A DNA stretch of 64,000 nucleotides from Segatella copri (GCF_019249655.2 NZ_CP137557.1:3381001-3445000), one strand, 5' to 3'; positions 26,836 through 36,318 are shown, counted from the first letter of the stretch. The notes: generated by a model not told the origin, from the sequence alone. Numbers and translations: made by a program.

Positions 26836-27648
26836 TTACTTCACGATAGAACTGAACGGATTGCGGGTTCCCTTGGCACCCACCAGGAATGCCTTGGCAC
26901 TACCGAACTTCAGGAACATGTCGAGACGTACTGGCACATGGTTCTCATCATCGGTGATGTAGAAATCAACTATCTTCTTCCATTTCTCGTCCTTCAGTTC
27001 CATATATTCCAGGCGCAGGCAGCGATACTTGATGCCATTATCCGCCTTCACGGTTACCTTGCCGCCAAACTTCAACTGCGCAGGAGTGCGTCCGTTACCA
27101 TCACAGATAGGGAATCTTACGCTGTGTCCCTTCTTCCAGTTGGCTGGATCGAAGCTGCGGGCACGCAGGAAGATGTTCATCATGTCGAATACGCAGTCGT
27201 CGTAAGAAGCCTTCTTGTGCTTATGCTCACCGTGCTTGTTCTGATAATGCAAATTTACATTGCACTTGCCGCCCGCATAGTTGTAGAAAACCTCATCCAC
27301 CGTATATCGCTTGCCTTCGCGGGCACCCTTGCGGAAATACATAGGAGCCATATCGGTGCCTGTATAGCAGAGCAGGGTATCGCGGAGAACGAAGAAATCG
27401 TCCACCTTCTTATTACCACGGGTTACAAGCGAACCGCGATAGGCTGGCTTGCCCTTGTGGGTGGTCTGTACCACCGACATGCTGGCTGTGCCCGCCTTTA
27501 CCCATACAAACTTCCAGTTGTAATAGAGATTGTAAGTCAGGAATTCTCCCGACTTAAAAGCCGTATTACGGAAAGTACACTGGGCCGATACAGAAGTATT
27601 GACCAAAAGTAGCAACATGGCTACTATAACAGACTTTAGTAACTTCAT
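26836..27648 (-). CDS. DUF3108 family secreted protein
   Basis: Signal peptide 1-22 (VNTSVSA-QC), then a single beta-rich DUF3108-like domain. Characteristic stretches are FKSGEFLTYNLYYNWKFVWV at the start and KIVDFYITDDENHVPVRLD near the end. Family function is not established. It is 6 bp behind the Ig-like lipoprotein gene, so co-expression in an envelope operon is likely. Confidence 0.85.
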   Translation of the reverse strand: MKLLKSVIVAMLLLLVNTSVSAQCTFRNTAFKSGEFLTYNLYYNWKFVWVKAGTASMSVVQTTHKGKPAYRGSLVTRGNKKVDDFFVLRDTLLCYTGTDMAPMYFRKGAREGKRYTVDEVFYNYAGGKCNVNLHYQNKHGEHKHKKASYDDCVFDMMNIFLRARSFDPANWKKGHSVRFPICDGNGRTPAQLKFGGKVTVKADNGIKYRCLRLEYMELKDEKWKKIVDFYITDDENHVPVRLDMFLKFGSAKAFLVGAKGTRNPFSSIVK

Positions 27649-27654
27649 ATCCTC

Positions 27655-29634
27655 TTACATTTTAGGAATGTACTGGATGCCGAGTTTAGCGGCACGCTGT
27701 GCATTCTGGTTTTTAACTTTCTTCTCTTTGTCTGGCTTCTGCTTGGTGATGGCTCCCGGCTTCTGTCGGGAGAGTTCACTAGCCGTAGGATCCCAGCTTT
27801 CGGTAAGGTCCCACTTAGCCTTGCATTCTATCTCTTCCGGATAGTAATACACCTCTTCGGCTTGCTGGTCCTTATCGTAATTGCCCGTATCCCACACGCC
27901 ATTATCATTTCTATCTACGATGAGACGCATGTAATACTTCTGCGGTTTCAGATAATAGAACTCCGCCACGCCATTCACCGCCTTCACCTGCTTCACCATC
28001 TTATCCTGGGAATCAAGAAGCTGTACCAGGAGTGGCTGGTCGTGGAGCGAAGTGATGTTAACCAGCAGGGTGCCGTAGGTATCCAGCGAGTTGACCTTGA
28101 AGCCCTGCTTGATAGGCTTGGAAGCCAATCCATAGATATCCTCAAAAGCTGCAGAATCTACTTCCAGACTATATTCTATATCCGGGCGCCACTCGCCCCG
28201 CAGTTCATATCTTCTGTTTCCTGCAGGCAGGAATTCCATCGGTGCCCGATACCAGAGGGTATCATGCTTGGCATAAAGATGGATGGCGGCAGTATCTGCC
28301 TTTGCCAGAGGAGTTGGGAAGGTGAAGAAGATGTTCCTGTCGGGATCCAGCTGCGATGACACGCTCAGTTGCACATCGAGCGGCTTTACCTGCATCACCG
28401 AATCGTATGGTTCGCCCTTCTTCTTCTTTTTCTCCTGCTTCTTGGTCCATGCAGCCAGTTCCTTCTCCAGAGCCTTCATTCGCTTGGCGTATGGTTCCTT
28501 GGAGAGGATTTCCTGGGTGGAATCGGTTTTGTTGACCAGCACTCCCGTACTGTCAGTCATGCGATAGGTGATGTCCATGAGCAGAGTGTCCTGGTTCACC
28601 AATGCCGTATCCTTGAGCCAATAGGTTATCGTATCCTTCTTCTCGGATGCTTCTATCAGGAAAGCATCCTGGGCATCGAAGTTAAGTCCCTTGATCTGTG
28701 GCAGGATGGAATCTCCATAACTGAAGAACAACGAGAAACTGTTTGCCTTCTGCCGCTCTGCCTTCAGGAAATATCTGTCTGTAAGCGGCTCTGTGAAAGC
28801 CTTCAGCACGATGTTGTCTGGCAGGAAGTGGGTATATTTCACAGGGTCAATCGACTTGATGTGGAGTGAATCTATCCAGGTGGTATCCTGCCTTATATCC
28901 GGTTTGCTGGATGGCACGATAATGTCGTGTGAGAAAGCAATCTTCTCGCTCTTCTGATTGAACATGTAGTTGCCATCCATATCCTGCAGGGCATAGATGC
29001 GATAAGAACCCGGTGCCACACCCTTGATGACGAAGCGGCCACGGCTGTCGGTGCGGCTCACTCGAAGCATCGGTTTGGTGCGGAAGGCAGAGTCGGCATG
29101 GTCGGCATACAAGCCCACCAGGATGCCCTTGATAGGCTCCAGATTCTCGGCTTCGAGCACACATCCCGACACCTCCATGGTATCAATCACCTCGCCCGTA
29201 GAGAAACTGTAGGTATAGTTTCCCATCGGATTGCCCTCGTTATTATCGCTGATGGCATCCGAGAAGTCGATGGTGTAGGTGGTGTTGGGCTTGAGGGAAT
29301 CGACGAGCGAAATGGAGATTCGCTTTCCGCCTCCCTTGATTTCAGGCACTTCCAGCTGCGGAGGCGACACCACTACCTTCTCAGAAGGATTATCCAGCTT
29401 GATGAACTCATCGAAGTAGATATTGATTTTCTTCTGATTCACTTTCGTGGCACCATCGCCCGGCGTGGCTCCTACCACCTTGGGAGGAGTCTCGTCAAAC
29501 CATCCGCCATCGGGCTGTCCCATCTTGGCACAGGAAGCCAACAGCAGGAGGACCAGCAGATAGAAGGGCAAAAACAGGGAGTTTGCCTTCATCCGATGCA
29601 CCAACAGGTTCTTTATAGCGTTCTTATTCATCAT
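27655..29634 (-). CDS. Ig-like domain lipoprotein (SbsA Ig-like)
   Basis: Lipoprotein with lipobox LLASC (Cys about 35 from the first ATG). The mature part opens with ETPPKVVGATPGDGATKVNQ, the start of a bacterial Ig-like (SbsA) domain, followed by a carboxypeptidase-regulatory-like beta domain (GCVLEAENLEPIKGILVGLY, RGRFVIKGVAPGSYRIYALQ) and more beta modules. The C-terminus is Lys/Arg-rich. It is a probable structural surface or periplasmic protein. The first Met-Met may be bypassed for MKANSLF at about residue 15, a more usual signal-peptide start. First gene of the trio ending with the metallophosphoesterase. Confidence 0.85.
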   Translation of the reverse strand: MMNKNAIKNLLVHRMKANSLFLPFYLLVLLLLASCAKMGQPDGGWFDETPPKVVGATPGDGATKVNQKKINIYFDEFIKLDNPSEKVVVSPPQLEVPEIKGGGKRISISLVDSLKPNTTYTIDFSDAISDNNEGNPMGNYTYSFSTGEVIDTMEVSGCVLEAENLEPIKGILVGLYADHADSAFRTKPMLRVSRTDSRGRFVIKGVAPGSYRIYALQDMDGNYMFNQKSEKIAFSHDIIVPSSKPDIRQDTTWIDSLHIKSIDPVKYTHFLPDNIVLKAFTEPLTDRYFLKAERQKANSFSLFFSYGDSILPQIKGLNFDAQDAFLIEASEKKDTITYWLKDTALVNQDTLLMDITYRMTDSTGVLVNKTDSTQEILSKEPYAKRMKALEKELAAWTKKQEKKKKKGEPYDSVMQVKPLDVQLSVSSQLDPDRNIFFTFPTPLAKADTAAIHLYAKHDTLWYRAPMEFLPAGNRRYELRGEWRPDIEYSLEVDSAAFEDIYGLASKPIKQGFKVNSLDTYGTLLVNITSLHDQPLLVQLLDSQDKMVKQVKAVNGVAEFYYLKPQKYYMRLIVDRNDNGVWDTGNYDKDQQAEEVYYYPEEIECKAKWDLTESWDPTASELSRQKPGAITKQKPDKEKKVKNQNAQRAAKLGIQYIPKM

Positions 29635-29697
29635 TATTATCTGTATTTCTAAGGTATCCCCCCTCTCCTATCTGCTGCCAGAAAGAAGAGAAAGGTA

Positions 29698-31206
29698 TTA
29701 CTGGTTCATGATGAGCATCTCATCTATGTTCTTGCGACTGTTGCTCAGGCGAGGAATCTTGTGCTGGCCACCCAGCTTGCCCTTGCTCTTGAGCCACTCG
29801 TTGAAGAGTCCCGGCTTAGCCTTGACTATCTCCAGATGCTGCAGGGTGACGTCGTGGAATCGCTTCGCCTCGTAATCGCTGTTGATTTCCTGCAACTTCT
29901 GGTCGAGCAATCGGGCGAACTCATCCAGGCTGGCTGGTTCCTGAGAGAACTCGATGAGCCACTGGTGGCGGCACTTGGCATTGCTGTCCATATAAACCGG
30001 AGCGGCGGTATATTCTGCCACCTGGGCTCCCGTCTTTTCGCAGGCATAAGCCAATCCCTTTTCGGCATTATCCATGATCAGTTCTTCACCAAAGGCATTG
30101 ATAAAGTACTTGGTACGGCCCGTGATGACAAACTTATATGGGTTCACGCTGGTAAACTGCACCGTATCGCCTATCATATAGCGCCACAAGCCGCAGGATG
30201 TGGTGATGACCATGGCATAGTTCTTGCCCACTTCTACACCCCAGAGCGGAACAACGGTAGGATTATCGCTGCCAAACTCATCCATCGGGATGAACTCGTA
30301 GAACACATCGTAATCTATCATGAGCGACATGGCAGGGTCTGCAGGGTCGTCCTGCAAGCCGAAGAAGCCCTCGCTGGCATTGTAGGTCTCCATATAATGC
30401 ATGTTAGGAGAAGTAATGAGCTGCTCATACTGCTTGCGATAAGGCGTGAAGGCGATGCCGCCATGGAAAAACACCTCCAGGTTTGGCCACACTTCCTCCA
30501 GATGCTTCTTGCCGGAAAGCTCCATCACACGCACCAGCACGCTGAGCATCCAGCTAGGAACACCCGAGATATTGGTCACGTTCTTGTACAGGGTTTCATG
30601 AGCAATGCGGTCGCGCTTCACCTCGAAGTCGCTGAGCAGAGCCGTCTCCTTCTTTGGCACGCGCACCATGTTGGCAAGCGGATTGATGTTCTCGATGAGG
30701 ATGGCGCTCAAGTCGCCCACCAGACTACCCGACACATTATAATTAGGCGAATGGCTACCGCCGAGAATCAGGCTCTTGCCATCGAAAATCTTGCTCTTAG
30801 GATTATTGCGCAGATAATATGCCACGGCATCAAAGCCACCTTTGTAATGGATGTTCTGCAATCCATCCTGCGAAACAGGAATAAACTTACTCTTGTCGTT
30901 GGTGGTACCCGAAGATTTGGCAAACCACTTCACCTGTCCCGGCCAAAGGATATCCTTTTCACCATGTCGCATACGGTCGATATCCCCCTTCAATTCCTCG
31001 TAGGTGTTGACCGGCACATTCTGGGCAAACTTCTCGTAACTGTTTGTTGTATTGAGCAAATGCTTCACACCATACTCGGTGTTTTTTCCCGATGCCAAAA
31101 GGCGCATCAGTACATCATGCTGCAATGTCTCTGCATCATGTACATACTTCTCCAAGCTCTTCTGGCGAGGCTTGAAAACATTACTTACTATCGTTGTTAA
31201 ACTCAT
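29698..31206 (-). CDS. GH3-family acyl-adenylating enzyme
   Basis: Member of the ANL superfamily named after plant GH3 auxin-amino acid ligases; bacterial members are common in Bacteroidetes with unknown substrates. ATP-binding motif KSSGTTNDKSKFIPVS is at about 93-108, motif 2 is ETYNASEGFFG and motif 3 is ITGRTKYFINAFGEEL. At 502 aa it is full length. It lies 63 bp upstream of the Ig-like lipoprotein gene and may head the operon. A minus-strand -7 TACTTTTG is at 31237-31244. Confidence 0.92.
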   Translation of the reverse strand: MSLTTIVSNVFKPRQKSLEKYVHDAETLQHDVLMRLLASGKNTEYGVKHLLNTTNSYEKFAQNVPVNTYEELKGDIDRMRHGEKDILWPGQVKWFAKSSGTTNDKSKFIPVSQDGLQNIHYKGGFDAVAYYLRNNPKSKIFDGKSLILGGSHSPNYNVSGSLVGDLSAILIENINPLANMVRVPKKETALLSDFEVKRDRIAHETLYKNVTNISGVPSWMLSVLVRVMELSGKKHLEEVWPNLEVFFHGGIAFTPYRKQYEQLITSPNMHYMETYNASEGFFGLQDDPADPAMSLMIDYDVFYEFIPMDEFGSDNPTVVPLWGVEVGKNYAMVITTSCGLWRYMIGDTVQFTSVNPYKFVITGRTKYFINAFGEELIMDNAEKGLAYACEKTGAQVAEYTAAPVYMDSNAKCRHQWLIEFSQEPASLDEFARLLDQKLQEINSDYEAKRFHDVTLQHLEIVKAKPGLFNEWLKSKGKLGGQHKIPRLSNSRKNIDEMLIMNQ

Positions 31207-31299
31207 ATCTAGATATATATACCTTTAAAGTAGATGCAAAAGTAATTCAATCTTTTGATATAGAGAAAGTTTTTACTGTTTTTTAATACAAATAAGAAA

Positions 31300-31347
31300 A
31301 AATACTCCCATGAGCCGCATCAATGATGCCTTCTCATGGGAGTATTT
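31300..31347 (-). terminator. Intrinsic terminator of acpP-fabF-rnc
   Basis: A perfect 15-bp stem (31300-31314 with 31333-31347) follows rnc on the minus strand and is trailed by a T-rich tract in that direction. An 18-base loop separates the arms. Confidence 0.85.
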
Positions 31348-31400
31348 TAATTATGTAAGCCCAATATAAGCCCCAGCCGATAAGCTACCGACTATCCTGC

Positions 31401-32498
31401 TTATTCATGTTCTTCTCCAAACGCTGCTGCCTCGGCAGCAGCGATGATGTCCTCTCGGGTCATCTCCTTTGGTTCTGCCGTGATGTCGCTCAAGTCAAAC
31501 TCGTCGTTTCCACCGGCTGTTTGCTGAACAGCAACCTGCTCTTCAGAGATAGCAATCTCCTCGGCCTTCTCTGTAACGGCAGAAGACTTTTCGGAATAAA
31601 CCTCTTCCTTGAAAACATTCACGTGCTTCACTTCAGGCTCCTGCTTCTCTGCCTCCTGCGAGATGATGAAATCTTCCTTCACCTCGGTAGAAGGCACACC
31701 TTCCACAGGTTCCTCTTCCATCTTCGTACGGTTGGCCTTGGCAGTAAACACAGATTCAATATACTGCGGTTCCTTGCGCAAGCGCTCCAGGGTGAGCTTA
31801 GATGCAAGCTGCTGGCTCTCCTTCTTGGAGTAACCCTTGCCTTCTCCACCCTTCACACCTTCCATCACCACCTGATAGGTGAACACAGGGCTGCCGTTCT
31901 TATCCTTCTCCTGTCCCAGCATCACGAAGTCCAACTTCACACGGTTCTTCTGGCTCCATTCGATGAGTTTGCTCTTGAAGTTAACCTCCTTGTAAGCCAC
32001 CTTGTCGATGTTTATCATTTTTGCCAGGATGCGCTTCTGCATGAATTGCATGCAGGCATCGTAACCGCGGTCCAGATAGATAGCTCCAACCAACGCCTCG
32101 AAAGCATTTCCTCCCATGTAACTGTTATGAGAAGAACTGTGACCATTGGATAATACGAGTTGGTTGATGCCCATCTCCTGGGCCAACTTGTTGAGCGTGT
32201 CGCGCTGCACTAGCTTGCTTCGGGTATTGGTCAGGAATCCCTCACGCTTGCCAGGGAAGTGCTGGTACACGATGTCGCCCACCACGGCATCCAGAACAGC
32301 ATCACCCAAGAACTCCAGGCGCTCGTTGTTTACGGGCTTGCCCTTGGCGTTGCGGTGCATGATGCTCTTGTGCATCAGCGCCATCTTGTAATAACTGATG
32401 TCGTGGGGATAAAAACCTAGGATTTCGTACAAAGAAAAATAAAGCTCTTTATCCTTGCGGAAAGAGAGCTTTATTCTATCTATAAAATTATTCAGCAT
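31401..32498 (-). CDS. rnc: Ribonuclease III with long acidic C-terminal tail
   Basis: Double-strand RNA endonuclease for rRNA and mRNA processing. The RNase III signature ERLEFLGDAVLD is at about 59-70, GGNAFEALVGAIYLD holds the second acidic pair, and a dsRNA-binding domain spans about 182-252 (FKSKLIEWSQKN, GYSKKESQQLASKLTLERL). Standard proteins end there; this one has about 110 further residues, rich in Glu and Val and of low complexity (VTEKAEEIAISEEQVAVQQ). Its start overlaps the fabF stop by 11 bp. Clustering with acpP and fabF is the usual bacterial arrangement. Confidence 0.95.
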   Translation of the reverse strand: MLNNFIDRIKLSFRKDKELYFSLYEILGFYPHDISYYKMALMHKSIMHRNAKGKPVNNERLEFLGDAVLDAVVGDIVYQHFPGKREGFLTNTRSKLVQRDTLNKLAQEMGINQLVLSNGHSSSHNSYMGGNAFEALVGAIYLDRGYDACMQFMQKRILAKMINIDKVAYKEVNFKSKLIEWSQKNRVKLDFVMLGQEKDKNGSPVFTYQVVMEGVKGGEGKGYSKKESQQLASKLTLERLRKEPQYIESVFTAKANRTKMEEEPVEGVPSTEVKEDFIISQEAEKQEPEVKHVNVFKEEVYSEKSSAVTEKAEEIAISEEQVAVQQTAGGNDEFDLSDITAEPKEMTREDIIAAAEAAAFGEEHE

Positions 32499-33750
32499 AC
32501 TTCTTGAATACTACACAGCAGTTGTGACCACCGAATCCGAAAGTATTGCTCAATGCTGCACGAACCTCACGCTTCTGAGCTTTGTTGAATGTGAAGTTCA
32601 GGTTGTAATCGAGCTCTGGATCGTTGTCACCCTCTTCGTGGTTGATAGTAGGAGGAACGATATCGTTCTTCACACTAAGAACACAGGCCATAGCCTCTAC
32701 TGCACCAGCAGCACCGAGGAGGTGACCAGTCATTGACTTGGTAGAACTGATGTTGAGCTTGTAAGCTGCATCACCGAAGACTGCCTTGATAGCCTTAGCC
32801 TCAGAGATATCACCCACGTGAGTAGATGTACCGTGAACATTGATGTAGTCAATGTCCTCTGGCTTCAGATTGGCATCAGCAAGTGCGCGCTCCATAACGA
32901 GCTTGGCACCGAGACCTTCTGGATGAGAAGCTGTGATATGATAAGCGTCGGCACTCTCGCCCTCACCTACCATCTCAGCATAAATCTTCGCACCACGAGC
33001 CTTAGCGTGCTCCAGCTCCTCGAGAATCAAGCAGCCAGCACCCTCGCCCATGATAAATCCATCGCGGCTAGCGCTGAATGGACGTGAAGCATGCTCAGGA
33101 TCATCATTACGTGTTGACAACGCATGCATGGCATTGAAACCACCTACGCCACAAGCGCAGATAGCAGCCTCGGCACCACCGCTAACAATGATGTTTGCCT
33201 TGCCCAAGCGAATCAGGTTGAAGGCATCAGCCAATGCATTGCTAGAAGATGCGCAGGCAGATGTTGTGGTAAAGTTTGGTCCGTGGAATCCGAAATGGAT
33301 TGAAATCTGACCAGATGCGATATCAGCAATCATCTTAGGGATGAAGAATGGGTTGAACTTAGGACCATTCTCCTCGTGAGTAGCGAAATACGACACTTCA
33401 TCCTCGAATGTCTTGATACCACCGATACCTACACCGAATACAACACCAACGTTGTTCAAATCTTCTGTTTCAAGATCAATGTTTGCATCCTTTACACCCT
33501 GCATAGCGGCAATCATAGCCAACTGGGTATAACGGTCGAGCTTGCGAGCCTCCTTACGGTCAATCCATTCATTGATGTTCAGGTCTTTCACCTCGCAAGC
33601 GAACTTTGTCTTGAAATTAGTTGTATCGAAATGAGTAATAGGCGCAGCACCACTCTTTCCAGCGAGGAGGTTCTCCCAAGTTTCCTCAGGAGTATTACCT
33701 ACTGGAGTTACAGCACCAAGACCTGTTACTACAACTCTCTTTAATTCCAT
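32488..33750 (-). CDS. fabF: 3-oxoacyl-ACP synthase II
   Basis: Condensing enzyme elongating fatty acids with malonyl-ACP. Active-site Cys166 is in TTTSACASSSNALADAF. The two catalytic histidines are in HGTSTHVGD and SMTGHLLGAAG. At 420 aa it is complete, ending GGHNCCVVFKKYAE. It is 22 bp after acpP and overlaps rnc. Confidence 0.97.
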   Translation of the reverse strand: MELKRVVVTGLGAVTPVGNTPEETWENLLAGKSGAAPITHFDTTNFKTKFACEVKDLNINEWIDRKEARKLDRYTQLAMIAAMQGVKDANIDLETEDLNNVGVVFGVGIGGIKTFEDEVSYFATHEENGPKFNPFFIPKMIADIASGQISIHFGFHGPNFTTTSACASSSNALADAFNLIRLGKANIIVSGGAEAAICACGVGGFNAMHALSTRNDDPEHASRPFSASRDGFIMGEGAGCLILEELEHAKARGAKIYAEMVGEGESADAYHITASHPEGLGAKLVMERALADANLKPEDIDYINVHGTSTHVGDISEAKAIKAVFGDAAYKLNISSTKSMTGHLLGAAGAVEAMACVLSVKNDIVPPTINHEEGDNDPELDYNLNFTFNKAQKREVRAALSNTFGFGGHNCCVVFKKYAE

Positions 33751-33772
33751 TTATAAAATTTTAGTTGCTAAA

Positions 33773-34009
33773 TTACTTAGCGTTCTCCTCGATGTAAGCG
33801 ATAGCGTCACCTACAGTAGCAATCTTCTCAGCCTTATCGTCTGGGATAGAGATAGAGAACTCCTTCTCGAACTCCATAATCAACTCTACAGTATCCAAAG
33901 AGTCTGCACCGAGGTCGTTTGTGAAGCTTGCCTCTGGCTTAACTTCTGCCTCATCAACACCGAGCTTATCAACGATAATTGCCTTTACTTTGCTTTCAAT
34001 TTCTGACAT
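33773..34009 (-). CDS. acpP: Acyl carrier protein
   Basis: Small acidic carrier of growing fatty acyl chains. The phosphopantetheine attachment Ser37 is in [15 protein letters not shown]. The 78-aa length is standard. First gene of acpP-fabF-rnc. Confidence 0.97.
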   Translation of the reverse strand: MSEIESKVKAIIVDKLGVDEAEVKPEASFTNDLGADSLDTVELIMEFEKEFSISIPDDKAEKIATVGDAIAYIEENAK

Positions 34010-34062
34010 AATTGTAACTTTTAAAATGTTTATAAATCAATTTCTAATTAAAAATCTGGGTG

Positions 34063-34094
34063 CAAAGGAACACTTTTTTTTTGATATAAACAAA
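34063..34094 (-). promoter_or_regulatory. acpP promoter
   Basis: Minus-strand TTCCTTTG (34063-34070, one base off TAnnTTTG) and TTTG (34091-34094) are 20 bases apart. It lies 53 bp before the acpP start. Confidence 0.5.
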
Positions 34095-34169
34095 TATTTT
34101 AGCAAAAAAAGTACTTTTCTGTGCACAAATACCCCTAAGTTGTGCATACTTTTTGCCTTTTTTGCCTTT

Positions 34170-34204
34170 TTTGTTGGTGATTTGAGATTATTTTGTTACT
34201 TTTG
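34170..34204 (+). promoter_or_regulatory. Promoter for the DUF4254-GT9 operon
   Basis: TACTTTTG (34197-34204) fits the -7 consensus; a TTTG at 34170-34173 is 23 bases upstream. The predicted transcript starts just ahead of a 24-bp tandem duplication. Confidence 0.5.
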
Positions 34205-34205
34205 T

Positions 34206-34253
34206 ACTGTATTTAATCAAACGTAATAAACTGTATTTAATCAAACATAATAA
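34206..34253. repeat. 24-bp tandem duplication in the DUF4254 leader
   Basis: 34206-34229 and 34230-34253 are identical except for one base (ACTGTATTTAATCAAACRTA plus ATAA). It lies between the predicted -7 element and the start codon at 34259, so copy number would set leader length. Confidence 0.9.
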
Positions 34254-34258
34254 ACAGC

Positions 34259-34864
34259 ATGACATTTACAGAAAACGCGAATAAGATATTTAATCAGGCG
34301 ATAGCCGATTATCATATCAAAGACAACATTGATACTCCTATCAATAATCCTTTCGCTGAGGGTACCATCGAGAATCGTCTCTACCTCAAATGTTGGATTG
34401 ATACCGTGCAGTGGCACTTCGAGGATATCATCCGTGATCCGCAGATTGACCCTGCCGAAGCACTCGTATTGAAACGCCGAATCGACAAGAGTAATCAAGA
34501 TCGCACAGACCTCGTGGAGCAGATTGACTCTTACTTCCGTGAGGTTTACAAAGACGTGAAGGTGCAGGATGATGCACGCATCAACACCGAGAGTCCGGCA
34601 TGGGCAGTAGACCGCCTGAGCATCCTCGCCCTCAAGATTTATCACATGAAGGAACAGGTGAATCGCCCTGAGGCATCAGCAGAGCACAAGGCAAAATGCC
34701 AGGCTAAGCTCAACGTGCTGCTCGAACAGCAGGTAGACCTCTCTACAGCCATCGACCAACTCCTGGAAGACATCGAGGCAGGAAGAAAGTACATGAAGGT
34801 GTATCGACAGATGAAGATGTACAACGATCCATCAACCAATCCTGTACTCTACAATCAGAAGTAA
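34259..34864 (+). CDS. DUF4254 domain protein
   Basis: Helical cytosolic protein of a Bacteroidetes family without established function. Recognisable DUF4254 stretches are LYLKCWIDTVQWHFEDIIRD, LVLKRRIDKSNQDRTDLVEQ and DRLSILALKIYHM. In this phylum the gene is regularly next to a family-9 glycosyltransferase, as here (38 bp), so it may act in cell-surface heptose/LPS assembly. No membrane segment or signal. Confidence 0.87.
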   Translation: MTFTENANKIFNQAIADYHIKDNIDTPINNPFAEGTIENRLYLKCWIDTVQWHFEDIIRDPQIDPAEALVLKRRIDKSNQDRTDLVEQIDSYFREVYKDVKVQDDARINTESPAWAVDRLSILALKIYHMKEQVNRPEASAEHKAKCQAKLNVLLEQQVDLSTAIDQLLEDIEAGRKYMKVYRQMKMYNDPSTNPVLYNQK

Positions 34865-34901
34865 ATACACCTTATTATATATATAAAGAAGAAATTGACG
34901 T

Positions 34902-35987
34902 ATGAAGACAGAGCATATTCTCGTAATAAGATTCTCAGCCATGGGCGACGTTGCCATGACTGTGCCCGTGGTATATTCCCTGGCAAAGCAATATCCTCAT
35001 GTGAGAATCACCGTGCTGAGCCGTCCATTCGCCCGTCCTTTCTTCGAAAACCTCTCCCCTAACGTCGGATTCATGGAAGCTGACCTCAAGGGTGAGTATA
35101 AAGGTGTAAAAGGACTGAATGCCCTCTATCGCAGGCTCATCGCCAAGCAGTTTACGGCGATAGCCGATCTTCACAGCGTGCTCCGCTCCAGCTATCTGCG
35201 CATGCGCTTCAACCTGGACAACTTCAATGTGGCACACATTGACAAGCATCGCAAGGGAAAACGCATGCTCGTGGCAAGCACCAACAAGAAACTGGTAAAG
35301 CAGCCATCATCTTTCCAAAACTATGCCGATGTTTTTGAACAGTTGGGTTATCCGGTAAAACTGGATTTCCAAAGCATGTTTGGTGAGGGAAAAGGCGACT
35401 TATCCACGCTTCCACAAGAAGTTTTCCAAGCAGAAGGAGGAAATCTCATTTCTCTGGATGACAACAACTTAGAAGCTCCTTGGATAGGTATAGCTCCTTT
35501 TGCGGCACATGCCGGGAAAATTTATCCACAACCCCTGATGGAAAAAGTTATTCAGCAACTTATCAGCCATTATCCACATAGTCACATCTTCCTTTTTGGC
35601 GGCGGTAAAGATGAAACTCCTGTGATGGATGCCTGGGCTGAGAAGTTCCCGCAGGTGGTGAATGCATCTGCCAAGCTCCATGGCATCTCAGACGAGCTGA
35701 TTCTCATGAGTCATCTCCGCGTTATGCTGAGCATGGATAGCGGCAATATGCATCTGGCATCGCTTGTCAACACGCCAGTGGTGAGCATCTGGGGTGCTAC
35801 CCACCCTTACGCAGGCTTTATGGGATGGCACCAAAGCCCAGAAAATGCCGTACAGCTCGACATGCCTTGTCGGCCTTGCAGCATTTACGGCAACAAACCC
35901 TGTATGCGAGGCGACTTTGCCTGCATGAAGAACATATCGCCAGAAATGGTGGTGGAAAAACTAGATAGAATCTTAAAGAAGAGATAA
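34902..35987 (+). CDS. Glycosyltransferase family 9 (heptosyltransferase-like)
   Basis: Adds a heptose or similar sugar from an ADP-sugar to the LPS core on the cytosolic face. The N-terminus ILVIRFSAMGDVAMTVPVV is the GT9 acceptor-side signature (D in GDV is catalytic). The C-terminal nucleotide-binding part has FLFGGGKDE, MSMDSGNMHLASLV and SIWGATHPYAGF. At 361 aa it is complete. A cysteine-rich end (CRPCSIYGNKPC) is usual in this family. Co-transcribed with the DUF4254 gene. Three TTATCCAC words occur in its 3' half. Confidence 0.92.
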   Translation: MKTEHILVIRFSAMGDVAMTVPVVYSLAKQYPHVRITVLSRPFARPFFENLSPNVGFMEADLKGEYKGVKGLNALYRRLIAKQFTAIADLHSVLRSSYLRMRFNLDNFNVAHIDKHRKGKRMLVASTNKKLVKQPSSFQNYADVFEQLGYPVKLDFQSMFGEGKGDLSTLPQEVFQAEGGNLISLDDNNLEAPWIGIAPFAAHAGKIYPQPLMEKVIQQLISHYPHSHIFLFGGGKDETPVMDAWAEKFPQVVNASAKLHGISDELILMSHLRVMLSMDSGNMHLASLVNTPVVSIWGATHPYAGFMGWHQSPENAVQLDMPCRPCSIYGNKPCMRGDFACMKNISPEMVVEKLDRILKKR

Positions 35988-35999
35988 CAATGATAAAAG

Positions 36000-36046
36000 A
36001 AGCAGATTTCCTGAGGCCTATCAGCCACGGGAAATCTGCTTTTTTG
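36000..36046 (+). terminator. Intrinsic terminator after GT9
   Basis: A perfect 12-bp stem AAGCAGATTTCC (36000-36011) with 36030-36041, then a T run, 13 bp beyond the stop. Confidence 0.85.
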
Positions 36047-36134
36047 CTTCTTCACTATGGATTCACAGTTGATACTTACAGGAATCCTATTGATTATCAG
36101 CTGATTATCTTTTAAAAAACAGTATCATTTCAGA

Positions 36135-36246
36135 TTATCCACAAAAACGTGGATAAGTGTACGGAAAACCCTCTTAATAACTTTTTAATAACTTGCGGAA
36201 TATCCACATCCCCCTATCCCAACACCCGTGATTATGGATATCCACA
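36135..36246. other. Cluster of DnaA-box-like 9-mers in an AT-rich intergenic region
   Basis: TTATCCACA at 36135-36143, inverted TTATCCACG at 36148-36156, ATATCCACA at 36200-36208 and 36238-36246, with AT-rich CTTAATAACTTTTTAATAAC between. TTATCCACT is at 36447-36455, and three TTATCCAC words lie upstream in the GT9 gene (35400, 35522, 35570). It looks like a DnaA-binding region, but gene orientation around it does not support an origin (see findings). Confidence 0.45.
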
Positions 36247-36283
36247 GGGTTATTAATAAGTTTTTAGAAACTTTTTCGCAGTT

Positions 36284-36318
36284 TTTGACTGAAAAAAGAT
36301 ATAAACTTATTAACTTTG
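36284..36318 (+). promoter_or_regulatory. Probable nadA promoter
   Basis: TTTG (36284-36287) and TAACTTTG (36311-36318) are 23 bases apart. If used, nadA has a leader of about 200 bases. No known riboswitch was recognised in it. Confidence 0.45.

Noticed and set aside
29761..31200. 479-codon frame opposite the GH3-family gene
   Set aside because: Shadow of a gene with all three ANL motifs.
36100..36260. Definite chromosomal origin
   Set aside because: Box-like sequences are suggestive, but the orientation of genes to the right, absence of dnaA or other origin-linked genes, and scattered single boxes elsewhere prevent a firm call.
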